64,000 bases of DNA. It comes from Sulfurimicrobium lacus. GTDB lineage: Bacteria; Pseudomonadota; Gammaproteobacteria; Burkholderiales; Sulfuricellaceae. This document shows, piece after piece, positions 63,329 through 64,000 of the stretch. Below the pieces are notes generated by a model. That model was not told the DNA's origin, did not search any database, and saw only the letters and a list, made by a program, of their open reading frames with translations. The stretch spans positions 2,401,501-2,465,500 of the forward strand of contig NZ_AP022853.1 of NCBI RefSeq assembly GCF_011764585.1. Direction: 5' to 3'. The first letter of the stretch is position 1. Every line of letters starts with the position of its first letter. A program made the translations under genes and the position numbers.

Positions 63329-64000
63329 TTAAGCTCGCAGTGTCGCGTTGAAGCGGGTCGCCAGAACCTCTTTAATCCGGGCAAGTGCCGCTTCGACTTC
63401 TTCATCAGTTAATGTTTTTCGAGTATCTTGCATCAGCACTTTGAATGCAAGACTTTTTTTACCTAAATCAATACCTTTGCCACGATATACGTCAAACAAC
63501 ATGAGATCCGTGACGGACTCCGGCAATTGCTCGCGCATGCCGTCGAGCAGCGTTTGCACATCGACACCCTCTTCCACCACTACAGCCAGATCGCGCCTCA
63601 CTGGCGGAAATTTGGAAACCTCGCTGAACCTCGGAATTCGACGCCGCATCAGCGGGCTTAATTCCAGTTCAAACATCACCGCCGACTGCGGCAGATCGTA
63701 TTTCTGCTGCCAGCGCGGGTGCAAAGTGCCGATCCAGCCAATCGCCGCACCGTCCAGAAACACTTGCGCCGATTGCCCCGGATGCAGTGCGGGATGACTG
63801 GCTGCGTTGAAGTGCAATTCTGCCGGATGGCATAAGGCTTCGAGGTCGGCCTTTACATCGAAGAAATCGACCTGACGCAGCGCTTCGCCCCACTGCTCGG
63901 CTTTCGCTCCGCCGTAACACAAGCCGCCCAGGCGCTGCGGCTGCGAATAGGCATTTTCTCCGCCGGCGAAACAGCTCCCGATTTCATAAATCCGTACCCG
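63329..64000 (-). CDS. pheT: Phenylalanyl-tRNA synthetase beta subunit, C-terminal part
   Basis: 224 codons visible; the frame continues past the window edge (RVRIYEIGSCF ... QPQRLGGLCYGG). The C-terminal anticodon-binding fold (SKFPPVRRDLAVVVEEGVDV; DVYRGKGIDLGKKSLAFKV; LTDEEVEAALARIKEVLATR) is characteristic of PheT. The N-terminal part is outside. Confidence 0.97.
   Translation of the reverse strand, partial: RVRIYEIGSCFAGGENAYSQPQRLGGLCYGGAKAEQWGEALRQVDFFDVKADLEALCHPAELHFNAASHPALHPGQSAQVFLDGAAIGWIGTLHPRWQQKYDLPQSAVMFELELSPLMRRRIPRFSEVSKFPPVRRDLAVVVEEGVDVQTLLDGMREQLPESVTDLMLFDVYRGKGIDLGKKSLAFKVLMQDTRKTLTDEEVEAALARIKEVLATRFNATLRA

Overview
The window reads as the chromosome of a betaproteobacterium, most likely a chemolithotrophic or microaerophilic lineage such as Nitrosomonadales. 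This rests on gene families and gene order (a coxB-coxA-ctaG-coxC cluster with a twin-transmembrane protein, SURF1, ctaA, ctaB and SCO1; ihfA beside a MerR gene downstream of pheT; PIN-PhoH after folD). I could not check it by database search. Coding density is high and most genes sit in tight, often 4-nt or 8-nt overlapping, operons.

Layout. 1-5.7 kb is a scarred mobile region: the 3'-truncated view of a secreted protein of unknown function, an IS21-type element with broken istA and istB, a short fragment of a sigma-54 activator gene, and the tail of a filamentous phage (pIII-like C-terminus, pVI-like protein, Zot). 5.8-17.7 kb (minus strand) is a six-gene sensory operon: four histidine kinases, a tandem receiver protein and a REC-PAS-GGDEF-EAL-REC protein, pointing to a phosphorelay that ends in c-di-GMP turnover. 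17.9-22.1 kb (plus) is a four-gene, translationally coupled amidoligase operon (C39-like papain-fold protein, RLAN/RimK-type ATP-grasp ligase, GCS2-type carboxylate-amine ligase, N-formylglutamate-amidohydrolase-like protein), the best candidate here for an uncharacterised peptide or gamma-glutamyl metabolite pathway. 22.4-28.5 kb has a universal stress protein, a secreted retropepsin-like protein and a second signalling operon (globin-coupled kinase plus three response regulators) behind a GH15 glycosidase. 28.6-41.7 kb is a mixed stress and housekeeping stretch: pterin dehydratase, fumC, two Tgl-like transglutaminase-fold proteins, DipZ plus Tat-exported MsrB, FdxA ferredoxin, a sorbosone-dehydrogenase-like protein, BON protein and a chlorite-dismutase-family protein. 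41.7-50 kb is the aa3-type cytochrome oxidase and its assembly genes. 51-57 kb holds a polyamine ABC transporter and GlgX. 57-64 kb has a tRNA cluster, folD, phoH, a LysR regulator, tadA, tRNA-Pro, a MerR regulator, ihfA and the end of pheT.

Recurrent theme: small palindromic elements decorate gene ends. Three ~270-330 bp elements with terminal inverted repeats and two internal arms each overlap the stop codon of a neighbouring gene. A CTCTGTG-type inverted repeat encodes the signal peptide of the polyamine-binding protein. A GTCATTGCGAGGA-type repeat lies just past dipZ. A 25-nt motif (24/25 identical) lies 52-53 nt upstream of both fdxA and the second Tgl-like gene, suggesting a shared promoter or operator.
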